Made by a program: the position numbers and the translations under genes. A stretch of DNA of 64,000 nt from JAPOXR01 sp964291445 (GTDB taxonomy: Bacteria > Pseudomonadota > Alphaproteobacteria > Rhodobacterales > Rhodobacteraceae): assembly GCA_964291445.2 (NCBI GenBank), contig OZ219862.1, forward strand, positions 620,001-684,000. Reading direction: 5' to 3'. Below, in pieces: positions 8,637 to 18,387 of this stretch (the stretch's first letter is position 1; every line of letters starts with the position of its first letter). The notes beneath the pieces are model-generated. The model was given only the letters and a program-made list of their open reading frames with translations, was not told the origin of the DNA and did no database searches.

Positions 8637-9242
8637 TCAGGCCGGTCGTGATGCGGTGAGCATGTCCCTGGCCCAGGCGATATGCGCCGTCTCCTCGACC
8701 AACTCGGCGATATATTGCGCTGCCATCAGCGAGGCGCCGACCCCGATCTGGCCATGATTGGCCAGCACCGCGGCAACAATCCCGGAGTCACGGAAGACCG
8801 GGGAGATCTCCGCCTCGGTTTGTGCGCCGTCTCCAGGTGCCAGCGGAATGAACGGAATCTCGCCAAGCTTCTCCCGTGCCTGCACGGTCAGGCAGGGGAC
8901 CCCGCGACCGGTGCTGGCATAGCCGGTGGCCCACGGGCTGTGACAGTGAACAATGGCCCGGATGTCGTCCCGGACCCGGTAGAGACCGAGATGGAAGCCC
9001 AGATCCTTGGATGGCCGATGCGGCGACGGCTCGATGCCGCCATCGAGATGCACGATCTGCAGGTTGTCCGGCGAGCATTCGTTGAATCCGACGCCCGACG
9101 GCTTGATGATGATGGCGTCCCGGCCAGGTAGAAGGACGGACAGGTTGCCCCCGGAATTGGTTTGCAACCCGCGCTCGAAGCAGCGTCTGGCGATGGCAGT
9201 CAACTCGTCCATCTCGGTATTGAGTTCATTCCGGTCAATCAT
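8637..9242 (-). CDS. class II aldolase/adducin family protein (FucA/AraD-like)
   Basis: Zn-dependent aldolase-fold protein, 201 residues, the usual length for L-fuculose-phosphate aldolase relatives. It has the N-terminal SGGNLS phosphate-binding turn (about 30-35), zinc ligands His99 and His101 in HCHSPWATG, and His163 in ANHG. The catalytic glutamate of FucA (in SSE) is an aspartate here (SKD, Asp80). Last gene of the minus-strand arm of the sugar island, after the UPF0261 gene. It probably cleaves a ketose phosphate or decarboxylates a related sugar acid. A second class II aldolase, at 17449-18387, lies in the divergent arm. Confidence 0.85.
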   Translation of the reverse strand: MIDRNELNTEMDELTAIARRCFERGLQTNSGGNLSVLLPGRDAIIIKPSGVGFNECSPDNLQIVHLDGGIEPSPHRPSKDLGFHLGLYRVRDDIRAIVHCHSPWATGYASTGRGVPCLTVQAREKLGEIPFIPLAPGDGAQTEAEISPVFRDSGIVAAVLANHGQIGVGASLMAAQYIAELVEETAHIAWARDMLTASRPA

Positions 9243-9303
9243 CCGGCGCTCCTTCCTTCATGGCTGGCAGCAACCGGCCAACGGCCAGGCCAGCCGTCTT
9301 CCG

Positions 9304-10434
9304 TCATTGATCCGTCATCGCCGACAGCAGCCGGCCGACGGCCAGTTCGGCCGTCGCCTCGTCATTGATGTGGGCATCGAGTCGGGTGGTGACATAGGCC
9401 TGTGCCGATGTCTCGAGGATGTTGGCGGCAATCTCGCGCAAGTCCCGATCCTCGATCGCCCCACCCGGGCAATCCTCGTGCGAGAAACCGCCCATCGGAA
9501 GAATGACCTCCGTGTGCCCCGCCGCCCGGTTCAGCGCCGCCGCCAGCTCGGTGCAGGCAAGTTCCATTTCACCGACGCTCATCTTCACATGGGTGAAGTA
9601 ACCGGAGTGCCGGTAATGCGGCCGGGCCAGGCAGGGTTCGTCCACCTGGTCGATCTCGCCCAGGCCGATGAAATTCAGGCCACCCGGCAACACCACCCGC
9701 GGCAGGTGACCGGCGACGGTGAACCGGTCCGTCGTGCAGGCATGGGCGCCCGCCACGTGCATGCGGGTGATCTCGTGCACCGTCATGTCGATGGTGCCGA
9801 CGAACTCGCCAGCGCGGGCAAACCGGGCCAGGGCGGCACCGCCATAGCCATTGGCGTGAAAGGCCGTCACCTCGTGGCCGGCCCGTCGCAGGCGGTCGAT
9901 GATCGCCCTTGCCGATTTCCTGGTGGTGCCGAGCGTGGACAATCCAACCGACTTCCTGGCCGGCACGGCCGGGATCGATTCCATTGCCGGACCGACAAGC
10001 ATACGGGCCGTGTTGTCGAGAATTTGCCGCAGGGAGCTGTTCATCCCCTCGATATCGGCAACCGTCGGAATGACGACGATGGAGTTGTCAGCCACCGCCA
10101 CCCTGGGGTCGAAGGGCAAGGTGGTAATCAGGAATTTCGGATAGCCGAAGGGAAGCGTTCGCAATACCCGCAGGGCAATCTCGCCGCCGGTTCCACCACC
10201 AAGCCCGATGGCGGCGGCAACATCCGGGATTTGGCCGGCAATCTGCTCCGAGACCGCCTGCACAACCTCCTCCATCCTGCGGAGCTTGTCGCCGGGATCC
10301 CTGATTTCCGACCCTGCCGACAGCGAGATGTCGACCATTCTGGACGTGATTCCCCGGCCTGCCAGCGCATCGCGGAGATAGCCGGCCTCCTCGGATTTGG
10401 TCTCCAGTGTCGCCAGCAGCAGGACAGGTCGCAT
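9304..10434 (-). CDS. UPF0261/Tm-1-like ATP-binding domain protein
   Basis: Protein of the UPF0261 (Tm-1-like ATP-binding) family, about 376 residues. The start at ATG 10434 gives the family N-terminus MRPVLLLATLETKSEE. Other family marks are AAIGLGGGTGGEIA (about 80-93), FHANGYGGAALARFA and MSVGEMELACTELA near the C-terminus. Bacterial members recur in operons for oxidised-sugar catabolism, but their reaction is not settled. It lies 8 bases from the ABC permease stop and is evidently co-transcribed with the importer and the downstream aldolase. Confidence 0.85.
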   Translation of the reverse strand: MRPVLLLATLETKSEEAGYLRDALAGRGITSRMVDISLSAGSEIRDPGDKLRRMEEVVQAVSEQIAGQIPDVAAAIGLGGGTGGEIALRVLRTLPFGYPKFLITTLPFDPRVAVADNSIVVIPTVADIEGMNSSLRQILDNTARMLVGPAMESIPAVPARKSVGLSTLGTTRKSARAIIDRLRRAGHEVTAFHANGYGGAALARFARAGEFVGTIDMTVHEITRMHVAGAHACTTDRFTVAGHLPRVVLPGGLNFIGLGEIDQVDEPCLARPHYRHSGYFTHVKMSVGEMELACTELAAALNRAAGHTEVILPMGGFSHEDCPGGAIEDRDLREIAANILETSAQAYVTTRLDAHINDEATAELAVGRLLSAMTDQ

Positions 10435-10442
10435 CGGCGGGA

Positions 10443-11372
10443 CTAGCCCTTGACCGCACCTGCGGTCATGCCGGTGATGATCTGCCTCGAGGCAAAGAGC
10501 GTGAAGATGATGGGTGGAATGGCCAGCAGCATCCCGGTCGCCATGATCACCCCCCATTCGACATTGAACTCCGACATGTTGTTCACGATCAGGATCGGCA
10601 CCGTCTTGGTGTTCCGGTCCGACAGTGCCGATGCAAGGAGATACTCGTTCCAGGCGATTCGGAAGGTGAAGATGGCTGCGGCTGCCAGGCCGGGTTTGAT
10701 CAGCGGCAGCACGATCTTGTAGAAGACCTGGAAGGGTCCGGCCCCGTCAACCCGGGCCGCCTCCTCGAGTGACCTCGGAACCTGCACGATGAAGCTTTGC
10801 AGGATCCAGATGACGAAGGGCAGGTTCATGGCCACGTAGACCAGGATGATGCCGGAATGGGTCCCGGCGAGGCACACATCGCCCCGGCCGCCGAGGCTGT
10901 CCCGTATCCAGCCCCCGACAAGCGTCGACTTGCCAATGCAGAACTCGTTGTTCCACAGCCCGAAGACCGGAACCAGCAGCACCGCCGGTGGTACCATTCG
11001 CACCATCAGCGTCGACAGCGAGATGGCATCCCGACCCATGAAGCGGAATCGCACCAGCGCATAGGCGGCCATGCAACCGATCACCAACGTCAGCAAGGTG
11101 GAAATGAGGGCGATGATCAGCGAATTGACGAAGGCGCCGCCGAATTTGAGCGAGCAGAAATCGATATGATCGGGTTCATACCAGAGGATGTCGCAGAGGG
11201 CGGTCTCGTAATTCTGGATTGTCGGCAGGAAGAGCAGGCCGGTGGTGCCGCCGATAATGTCGACATCAAGCTTGAAGGAGTTGATGAACATGAGGCAGAT
11301 CGGACCGACCGCCATGAATATCAGGGCGGCAAGCAGTGCGTAGAAGGCAGGATTCTGGCGTTCGTAGTCCAT
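10443..11372 (-). CDS. sugar ABC importer permease (MalG-like)
   Basis: Inner-membrane permease of a CUT1-type carbohydrate importer, 309 residues with six hydrophobic segments. The cytoplasmic EAA loop reads EEAARVDGAGPFQVFYKI (about 216-233) and would contact the ATPase at 13716-14801. There is an extra periplasmic loop of about 40 residues with cysteines (near 48-72) between helices 1 and 2, somewhat longer than usual. The start lies 4 bases from the partner permease stop. Confidence 0.92.
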   Translation of the reverse strand: MDYERQNPAFYALLAALIFMAVGPICLMFINSFKLDVDIIGGTTGLLFLPTIQNYETALCDILWYEPDHIDFCSLKFGGAFVNSLIIALISTLLTLVIGCMAAYALVRFRFMGRDAISLSTLMVRMVPPAVLLVPVFGLWNNEFCIGKSTLVGGWIRDSLGGRGDVCLAGTHSGIILVYVAMNLPFVIWILQSFIVQVPRSLEEAARVDGAGPFQVFYKIVLPLIKPGLAAAAIFTFRIAWNEYLLASALSDRNTKTVPILIVNNMSEFNVEWGVIMATGMLLAIPPIIFTLFASRQIITGMTAGAVKG

Positions 11373-11376
11373 TGGA

Positions 11377-12285
11377 TCAGCCCTCTTCCTGGAATTGCCT
11401 GGCGGCGCGGGCCGCCCGCATCTCCTGCAGCCGGGTGAAGGCGAACATCGCCACCGTCAGCAGCATCAGCAGGATGAGCAGGTAGTTCGACATGGCGGCC
11501 GCGGTGCCGAGTTCCCGGAACTCGGTGGCGGTGCGGGAAATGCGCAGGGCGATGATCTCTGTCGACAGCCCCGGCCCGCCCTCGGTCATGACCAGGATGA
11601 CTTCCAGCACCTTGAAGGCATCGATCAGGCGCAGCAGCGCCGTGACGATCAGCACCGGCATCATCAGCGGCAGCTTGATGAACCAGGCCTGTTGCCAGGT
11701 GGTGGCGCCGTCAATCCGCGCCGCCTCCAGTGCCGATCTCGGCAGCGATTGCAGGGCCGCCAGTGCAAGAATGAATATGAATGGTGTCCATTGCCAGATA
11801 TCGGCAATGATGACCGACAGCAGCGCGTGCTGGCCCAGCCAGTCAATCCCGGGGAAATCCATGGATTTGAGAGACCGATTGAAGGTGCCGACCGTCGGGT
11901 GGTACATGTAGCGCCACATAAGGCCGACCACGACCGGGGCAATCATCATCGGCAGGATGAACAGCGTCCTGAGCACCGACATGCCGCGGATGTTCCGGTC
12001 CAGCAGCAGCGCCAACCCCACGCCAATGACAAGTTCGGCCACCACGACCGAGGAGGCAAAGATCAGGGTGACCGACAGGCTCTCACGGAACGCCGGGTCG
12101 TGGAACAGCGTCACGTAATTCTTGATTCCGATGAAATCCGCTTCGGCCAGGCTCTGGCTCGGATCCCAGTCGCGGAACGATCCGTAGATCATGTAGCCCA
12201 GGGGATAGAGCAGCGCGATCGCCATGATCACGGCCGCCGGCGCAATGAATGCATACGGCGACAACCTGTTCATTGCCTGTCGCAT
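11377..12285 (-). CDS. sugar ABC importer permease (MalF-like)
   Basis: Partner permease, 302 residues, beginning with a signal-anchor-like helix (YAFIAPAAVIMAIALLYPLG). It carries the EAA loop LEAARIDGATTWQQAWFI (about 189-206) and the usual GGPG motif near residue 244 preceding helix 5. Sits between the binding protein and the MalG-like permease on the same strand, separated from the binding-protein gene by a hairpin at 12317-12344. Confidence 0.93.
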   Translation of the reverse strand: MRQAMNRLSPYAFIAPAAVIMAIALLYPLGYMIYGSFRDWDPSQSLAEADFIGIKNYVTLFHDPAFRESLSVTLIFASSVVVAELVIGVGLALLLDRNIRGMSVLRTLFILPMMIAPVVVGLMWRYMYHPTVGTFNRSLKSMDFPGIDWLGQHALLSVIIADIWQWTPFIFILALAALQSLPRSALEAARIDGATTWQQAWFIKLPLMMPVLIVTALLRLIDAFKVLEVILVMTEGGPGLSTEIIALRISRTATEFRELGTAAAMSNYLLILLMLLTVAMFAFTRLQEMRAARAARQFQEEG

Positions 12286-12316
12286 GATCTGCTGCCCTCC
12301 AGGGTTCGAAGCGGGG

Positions 12317-12344
12317 TTCTGCCCGGCAGTGATGCCGGGCAGAA
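12317..12344 (-). repeat. binding-protein/permease intergenic hairpin
   Basis: Perfect 12-bp stem TTCTGCCCGGCA / TGCCGGGCAGAA with a 4-base loop, just after the solute-binding protein stop. No long U-tract follows in the minus direction. It likely protects the abundant binding-protein mRNA and reduces read-through into the permease genes. Confidence 0.65.
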
Positions 12345-12361
12345 TGTCTTTCAGACCCGGA

Positions 12362-13690
12362 TCAGTTCCAGGTGTAGTAGCCGGCTTCTTCCATCACCGC
12401 CCGGGTGCGTTCGGCAACGCCGTCAAGCGCTTCCTGGATATCCAGGTCTTCCGTCAGCACCTTGGACAGCGTGGTGCCAAGATCGGCATTGATCTTGCCC
12501 CAGACCGGTATGATCGGACGCCAGTCCGGATCCGCATGCATCAGCGCCTCGCCGAAGGTCGCCATGTGCGGGAACTTGGCGTTGACGTCCGGGTCGGCGT
12601 GGGTCGAGAACCGCGACGGGTTTCCGCCCTGCATGGCCACCAGCTTGTCACCATGCTTCGAGGTCAGCCACTGCATGAGCAGGAAGGCTGAGTCCTTGTT
12701 TTCGGCGTTCTTCGGAATGCCGATACCAAACCCGCCGGTCTGGCTGCCACGGCGGACACCCATCGGGTGCATGGCCCAGCCGACCTTGCCGACGACCTGC
12801 GATTTCTTCGGATCATTGATCTGGCCAGCGACAACCGTGGTATCGAGGAACATGGCCGTGTCACCATTGAGGAACGACCCCAGCGCCTCGCCAAAGCCGA
12901 AGGATGCCGATCCTTCCGGCCCGCAATCGACGATGGTCTTCAGTGCGGTGGCAGCCTCGACGCCAGCCGCATTGTTGACGATCGGGTTCCACGCATCATC
13001 GAAGATCCGTCCACCCAGCGGCGCCAAATGCAGCAGGAAGGCATGGCTGGCATGGTGACCGGAAGCGGCCCGGCTTGACAACCCGCCCATTCCCGGCTCC
13101 AGCTCCGGTATCTTGCAGGCGATCTCGAGCATTTCGTCATAGGTCTCGGGGACCGAGAGCCCGTGCTTTTCGAAGATGTCGGTGCGATACCCGAGAATCG
13201 AGGTCTCCGAACCGTAGGGAATCCCGAACAGCGAGCCGGTCTTGCCCTCGAGGTAGCCCTTGTTGCCCCCGGCGAAGCCGATATTGTAGACGTAGCCATC
13301 GATGAGATCGTCGGCGTCATAGGCCGGGTCGGCCAACATCGGATTCATGAAATACCGTGCCAAGTTCTCGAGCTGGTCGGCATAGACGTAGTCGGCCTTG
13401 GAAAACACCACATAGGCGATGAGGTCGTATTCGCCCTCATCCTGCGCCAGTTCCAGCGTCTGGCGTTCACGCATCTTCAGATACGGCAACTGGTCGACCT
13501 CGACCTCGATCCCGGTCTCCGCGGTAAATTGCGGCAGGATCTTCATGACCGCGTCAAAGTGCGGGTGCGCCGGGAAATTGACCACGACGGTCTCGCCCTT
13601 GTACGGATCGTAGGGACCGGCAATTGCCGCAGCCGTCATGGCTGCACCCGCAATCGCGGTTGCCGCTGCATTTCTCACAAGTTTCAGCAT
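12362..13690 (-). CDS. sugar ABC importer solute-binding protein
   Basis: Periplasmic binding protein of the CUT1 family, 442 residues. The start is the ATG at 13690, which follows a GGAG site and opens a Sec signal peptide (MLKLVRNAAATAIAGAAMTA, cleavage probably near AIAG). The mature part has the SBP_bac_1 pattern: DAVMKILPQFTAETGIEVEV early, YDLIAYVVFSKADYVYADQL, then GIPYGSETSILGYRTDIFEK and the C-terminal region LTEDLDIQEALD. First structural gene after the ATPase. The bound sugar is unknown. Confidence 0.92.
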   Translation of the reverse strand: MLKLVRNAAATAIAGAAMTAAAIAGPYDPYKGETVVVNFPAHPHFDAVMKILPQFTAETGIEVEVDQLPYLKMRERQTLELAQDEGEYDLIAYVVFSKADYVYADQLENLARYFMNPMLADPAYDADDLIDGYVYNIGFAGGNKGYLEGKTGSLFGIPYGSETSILGYRTDIFEKHGLSVPETYDEMLEIACKIPELEPGMGGLSSRAASGHHASHAFLLHLAPLGGRIFDDAWNPIVNNAAGVEAATALKTIVDCGPEGSASFGFGEALGSFLNGDTAMFLDTTVVAGQINDPKKSQVVGKVGWAMHPMGVRRGSQTGGFGIGIPKNAENKDSAFLLMQWLTSKHGDKLVAMQGGNPSRFSTHADPDVNAKFPHMATFGEALMHADPDWRPIIPVWGKINADLGTTLSKVLTEDLDIQEALDGVAERTRAVMEEAGYYTWN

Positions 13691-13715
13691 TTCAAACTCC
13701 TTTTCGTGTTGGACA

Positions 13716-14801
<1,086 letters not shown>

Positions 14802-14834
14802 CGATCTTCCCTCGTGAATCTGGGATGCCATTCA

Positions 14835-14842
14835 TGTATACA
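14835..14842. promoter_or_regulatory. GntR-type operator candidate in divergent promoter
   Basis: TGTATACA palindrome, followed by AAG, in the 127-base divergent gap between the ABC ATPase and the GntR gene. The 11-base string TGTATACAAAG recurs exactly at 15622-15632 downstream of the regulator gene. This form fits the T-GTATAC-A sites of FCD-type GntR repressors. It is well placed to control the importer operon. Confidence 0.6.
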
Positions 14843-14928
14843 AAGTTTCACCACATTATGCAATATTGTCTTTTGTCCGGGTTTCCTCTACAATCAATGG
14901 CCGATAAAGTGCTCGAATTGGCCGCGGA

Positions 14929-15594
14929 ATGACCATGCCTACTGAATCAGGACAGTCTGCACACAAGCAATCCACCGCCCGGAGGATCGAACAGTCACTG
15001 GTCGAGCAAATCAGCGCCGGCGAACTGGATCCCGGCCAGCATTTGGACGAAAACGGCCTGGCCCAGCGATTCGGCGTCTCGCGGACGCCGGTTCGGGAGG
15101 CGTTGTCACGGCTGACGGCGCAAGGGGTGCTGGTCCAGCAGGCCCGGCGAGGGATCTACGTGGCCGATTATACCCGCGAGCAGTTGAGCCAGATCTTCGA
15201 GGCCATGCACGAGATCGAGGCAGCATGCGCCCGGATTGCCTCGCAGAGACTGAATTTCCTGACCAGGTCAGAGATCGAGATGGCCCAGGCCAAATGCGTG
15301 GAGGCGGCAACAGCCGGCGACCGCCAGGCTTATCTGCGTGCGAACGAGGAATTCCACCAGGCGATCTACCGCGCCACCGGCAACCCCTATATTGCTGAAA
15401 TCGCAAGCGAATTCCGCCGCCGAACCGGCCCGTTCAGGGCAAGGAAATTCTCCACGAGCGACGATCTGGTGGCCTCGGCGGAAAGCCACCAGGTGCTGCT
15501 TGGCCACATATTCTCGGAGGATTCGACGGCGGCCTTCAATGGAATGCGCTCGCATATGACGGAAAGCGTATTGCAAACCCTCAAACTCAGTTGA
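14929..15594 (+). CDS. GntR-family regulator, FCD (FadR) subfamily
   Basis: Transcriptional regulator of 221 residues: an N-terminal winged helix-turn-helix (about 12-78, with LAQRFGVSRTPVREALSRL as the recognition region) and an all-helical FCD ligand domain. FCD metal-ligand positions look present: Asp/Glu near EAMHEIEAACARIA, His in ANEEFHQAIY and His in AESHQVLLGHI. It sits between two divergent sugar-island operons, with matching TGTATACAAAG boxes on both sides, so it most likely represses both and responds to a pathway sugar acid. Confidence 0.92.
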   Translation: MTMPTESGQSAHKQSTARRIEQSLVEQISAGELDPGQHLDENGLAQRFGVSRTPVREALSRLTAQGVLVQQARRGIYVADYTREQLSQIFEAMHEIEAACARIASQRLNFLTRSEIEMAQAKCVEAATAGDRQAYLRANEEFHQAIYRATGNPYIAEIASEFRRRTGPFRARKFSTSDDLVASAESHQVLLGHIFSEDSTAAFNGMRSHMTESVLQTLKLS

Positions 15595-15604
15595 GCAATC
15601 TTGT

Positions 15605-15630
15605 ATTGGCAAATGCCAATTTGTATACAA
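15605..15630. promoter_or_regulatory. tandem palindromes before the MBL-HAD-aldolase-kinase operon
   Basis: Two adjacent perfect palindromes lie upstream of the operon: ATTGGCA-AA-TGCCAAT (15605-15620), then TTGTATACAA (15621-15630). The second shares TGTATACAAAG with the divergent promoter at 14835. A double site of this kind is a good candidate for GntR repression, perhaps with a second factor on the first palindrome. Confidence 0.6.
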
Positions 15631-15668
15631 AGACACGAGTCATTGCCTGTGGATGAATTGGAGAGGGT

Positions 15669-16601
15669 ATGAGACGGTCAGCAACGAGGATAATTCCGAT
15701 CAATACCGGCTGGCTGCATGGCGATCTTGGCACCTACATCTTCTGGAAGGGACCGGCCGGCATGCAAAAGTGGCAGCCGGTCTACTGCCACTATGTCGAG
15801 ACCGACACGCACCGCATCCTGATCGATACCGGGCTTCCGGACCAGGAGCGGGCCTCGAAATATCACCACAATTGCCAGAAACGCGGCTGCCTGCAGGTGC
15901 ATGAACACCTGGAGCAGAGGTTGGGCATCCACCCGGACAGCATCGATGCGATCATCTTCACCCATCTTCATTGGGATCATGTCCAGAACATGAAGGAATT
16001 CCGCAACGCCCGGTATATTGCACCCAAGGCCGAGATCGAAATGGCCTACAACCCGCTGCCGCTCTACTACAGGACCTATGAATCGGGATGTCTCGGCATC
16101 GAGCCGGCTTATGCAGGCTGCCCATTCGAGGCGATCGATGCCGAATGCGAGATCCTTCCGGGACTGACCATGTTCCACACCCCCGGTCATTCCGTCGGCC
16201 ACATGGCGGTGAGCGTGGCGACGGAGGCCGGCGACATCGTGGTCTGCGGCGACGCCATCTTCGAGGAACGCAACCTTGCCCCCAATGCCGAGGAGAAATG
16301 GCGCTACTGGGTCCCTGCCCGCTTCGTGAACAGCTACGAGGGCTGGAAATCGGTAGAGGAACTGGACAAGAGGGCCGATTATGTCCTGCCCTGCCATGAT
16401 CATGTCGCCAATTCCCGCTCCGACGTCTTCCCCTATGCCGGCATGCCGATCCGCAAGCGGCGCCAGACCATTCCAGGGTTCAGCTTCTACTTCGGCGACA
16501 TGCCGACCGGATCGGCCGGCAAATCAGCCCCGTCGATGCCACAGGACGAGGTCGACGCCTATCTTGCCAGCCTTGCCGACCCCGCCGACATGGCCGACTG
16601 A
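15669..16601 (+). CDS. MBL-fold metallo-hydrolase (AHL-lactonase-like)
   Basis: Metallo-beta-lactamase-fold hydrolase, 310 residues. The dinuclear metal site is complete: THLHWDH (His99, His101, Asp103, His104), His174 in HTPGH, Asp195 in CGDA and a C-terminal His in PCHDH. The arrangement resembles the N-acyl homoserine lactonase branch, but in a sugar operon a sugar lactone or ester is the more natural substrate. First gene of the plus-strand arm; the HAD gene follows 5 bases later. Substrate is inferred only from context. Confidence 0.87.
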   Translation: MRRSATRIIPINTGWLHGDLGTYIFWKGPAGMQKWQPVYCHYVETDTHRILIDTGLPDQERASKYHHNCQKRGCLQVHEHLEQRLGIHPDSIDAIIFTHLHWDHVQNMKEFRNARYIAPKAEIEMAYNPLPLYYRTYESGCLGIEPAYAGCPFEAIDAECEILPGLTMFHTPGHSVGHMAVSVATEAGDIVVCGDAIFEERNLAPNAEEKWRYWVPARFVNSYEGWKSVEELDKRADYVLPCHDHVANSRSDVFPYAGMPIRKRRQTIPGFSFYFGDMPTGSAGKSAPSMPQDEVDAYLASLADPADMAD

Positions 16602-16606
16602 ACCCG

Positions 16607-17452
16607 ATGACCAAACCCATTGCGGCGCTGGCGGACGTCGCCGGCAACTACGATGCCATCGTCCTCGACCAGTGGGGGGTGTTGCATGATGGAACTGCCG
16701 CCTATCCCGGCGTTATTGCCGCACTGGCATCGCTGTCATCTTCCGGACACGATCTGGCAGTGCTGTCGAATTCCGGGAAGCGGGCACGGCCGAACCTCGA
16801 CCGGATCACCGGCATGGGATTTCCCGAGCACATCTTCGCCGAGATTGTGACCTCGGGTGAGGCGCTGTGGCGGGATGTCAGGAACGACAAGGTGCCGCAC
16901 CGGTCATTCCTGCCGATCGAATGCCGGCAGGGCGATGCGGCCGGCTGGGCGGAAGGGCTGGATGTCGAACTGACCGATGATCCGGCATCGGCCCAAGCGG
17001 TACTGTTGATGGGGATACCCGATGGCTCGATGATGGCGGATTGGCGCCCGGTCCTGCAGCGGGCATTCGATGCCCGGCTGGTGGTCTACTGCTCCAATCC
17101 CGACCTGGTATCGCCGCGCGGCAACGGGCCGCTGGTCATGCAACCAGGCGCATTGGCCGAGGAGTACCGGCGCCAGGGAGGCGAGGTCATCAACTATGGC
17201 AAACCGGGACGGAAGGTCTTCGGCGCCATGCAGGATGCGCTGGGTGTCGAACCGGACCGGATTCTCATGGTTGGTGACAGCCTGGAACATGACATTGCCG
17301 GTGCCCATCTGGCCGGCTGGGACAGCCTGCTGGTCTTTGGCGGCATCTTCAGGGATTTCGCAGCCGATGGCGATCACCAGGCGGCGCTGAACGGGATGGC
17401 AGGCGAATTTGGCCTTCCCATGCCCGACTACTCGATTGGAGTTCTTCGATGA
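16607..17452 (+). CDS. TIGR01459-like HAD hydrolase, class IIA (NagD-like)
   Basis: HAD-superfamily class IIA protein, 281 residues. Motif I is LDQWGVLHDG: the nucleophile Asp20 is there, but the second acidic residue of the usual DxD is a tryptophan. Motif II is VLSNSGK, the motif III Lys is in YGKPGRKVFG, and motif IV is MVGDSLEHD. The related gene at the right end of the window (63674) has the same DxW. It stops 4 bases inside the next gene (ATGA overlap). It may act on a sugar phosphate, but the altered motif I makes ordinary phosphatase activity uncertain. Confidence 0.85.
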   Translation: MTKPIAALADVAGNYDAIVLDQWGVLHDGTAAYPGVIAALASLSSSGHDLAVLSNSGKRARPNLDRITGMGFPEHIFAEIVTSGEALWRDVRNDKVPHRSFLPIECRQGDAAGWAEGLDVELTDDPASAQAVLLMGIPDGSMMADWRPVLQRAFDARLVVYCSNPDLVSPRGNGPLVMQPGALAEEYRRQGGEVINYGKPGRKVFGAMQDALGVEPDRILMVGDSLEHDIAGAHLAGWDSLLVFGGIFRDFAADGDHQAALNGMAGEFGLPMPDYSIGVLR

Positions 17453-18387
17453 CCCGGCCCGAATTGCTGACCTCCGGCTTTCGCGCCCTCTCCGCCAGGC
17501 TGGGCAAGGACCATCTGCAGGTCCAGGGGCCGGGAGGCAACACCTCGATCAAGGATGATGGCGTCATGTGGATCAAGGCATCGGGGACCGAACTGGCCGA
17601 TGCCGAGGAGCGGAATATCTTCGTTCCCGTCGATTTGGAGGCCGCCAGGTCGGGCAGGACCGTACCTGACCCGGCATCAGGCCTTCGGCCATCGATCGAA
17701 ACCGCGTTCCATGCCGGCCTCGACCACCGGATTGTCGTTCACACCCACTCGATCGCCACGCTGACCCATGCCATCAGCCCCGAGGGGCTGCACGGCCTGG
17801 CGGCGAAACTGGACGGCCTGCCATTTGCCATCGTGCCCTATGCCAAGCCGGGCATCCCGCTGACCGGTGAGATCATGGCCCGGGTCAATCCCAATACCAG
17901 CGTCATCATCCTGCAAAATCATGGCCTGATCTGCTGCGGGGCCGATGTCGCCGAGGTGGATACGCTGCTTGCCGAGGTGGAGTCCCGGCTGCAATTGCCG
18001 GTTCGTGAAACTGCCCACGCCCCGCCTCTTGCCCCGGCCGTTCACGGCTATCGCTGGTCGGAGCATGGCTGGCTGGCCTGCGATCGCCGGTCCGCCGCCC
18101 TGGCATGCCAGGGCTCATACTACCCCGATCACGTCGTCTTTCTCGGACCGGGGCTGCCGACATCCCGCAATGGCGAAGCACCGCCGGTCATCCTGGCGGA
18201 AGGGGAAGGCGTGCAGGTGCGAACGGATGCGACCGCGTCGCAACTGGCCATGCTGCGCTGCCTGTCCGACATCCTGCTCCGCCTGCCCGATGACTGGACA
18301 ACCTGCCCGATCGGGCCCGATGCCGAAGCCGAATTGCTGAACTGGGATTTGGAGAAATATCGCCAGAAGATGGCCGGACGGAATTGA
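17449..18387 (+). CDS. class II aldolase family protein (long form)
   Basis: Class II aldolase-fold protein, 312 residues. The N-terminal aldolase domain has GGNTSIK (about 29-35), Glu84 in PSIETAFH, zinc ligands His98 and His100 in VHTHS, and His158 in QNHG. A C-terminal extension of about 100 residues follows, as in proteins annotated with rhamnulose-phosphate aldolase-like N-terminal domains. It overlaps the HAD gene by ATGA and the kinase gene by TTGA, so all three are translationally coupled. A role as partner of the kinase, cleaving a ketose phosphate, is inferred. Confidence 0.87.
   Translation: MTRPELLTSGFRALSARLGKDHLQVQGPGGNTSIKDDGVMWIKASGTELADAEERNIFVPVDLEAARSGRTVPDPASGLRPSIETAFHAGLDHRIVVHTHSIATLTHAISPEGLHGLAAKLDGLPFAIVPYAKPGIPLTGEIMARVNPNTSVIILQNHGLICCGADVAEVDTLLAEVESRLQLPVRETAHAPPLAPAVHGYRWSEHGWLACDRRSAALACQGSYYPDHVVFLGPGLPTSRNGEAPPVILAEGEGVQVRTDATASQLAMLRCLSDILLRLPDDWTTCPIGPDAEAELLNWDLEKYRQKMAGRN

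Noticed and set aside
12299..12350. GGTTCGAA next to a stem-loop, resembling a tRNA T-arm
   Set aside because: The rest of the cloverleaf, with D-arm, anticodon arm and acceptor stem, cannot be formed. The hairpin fits an intergenic mRNA structure.
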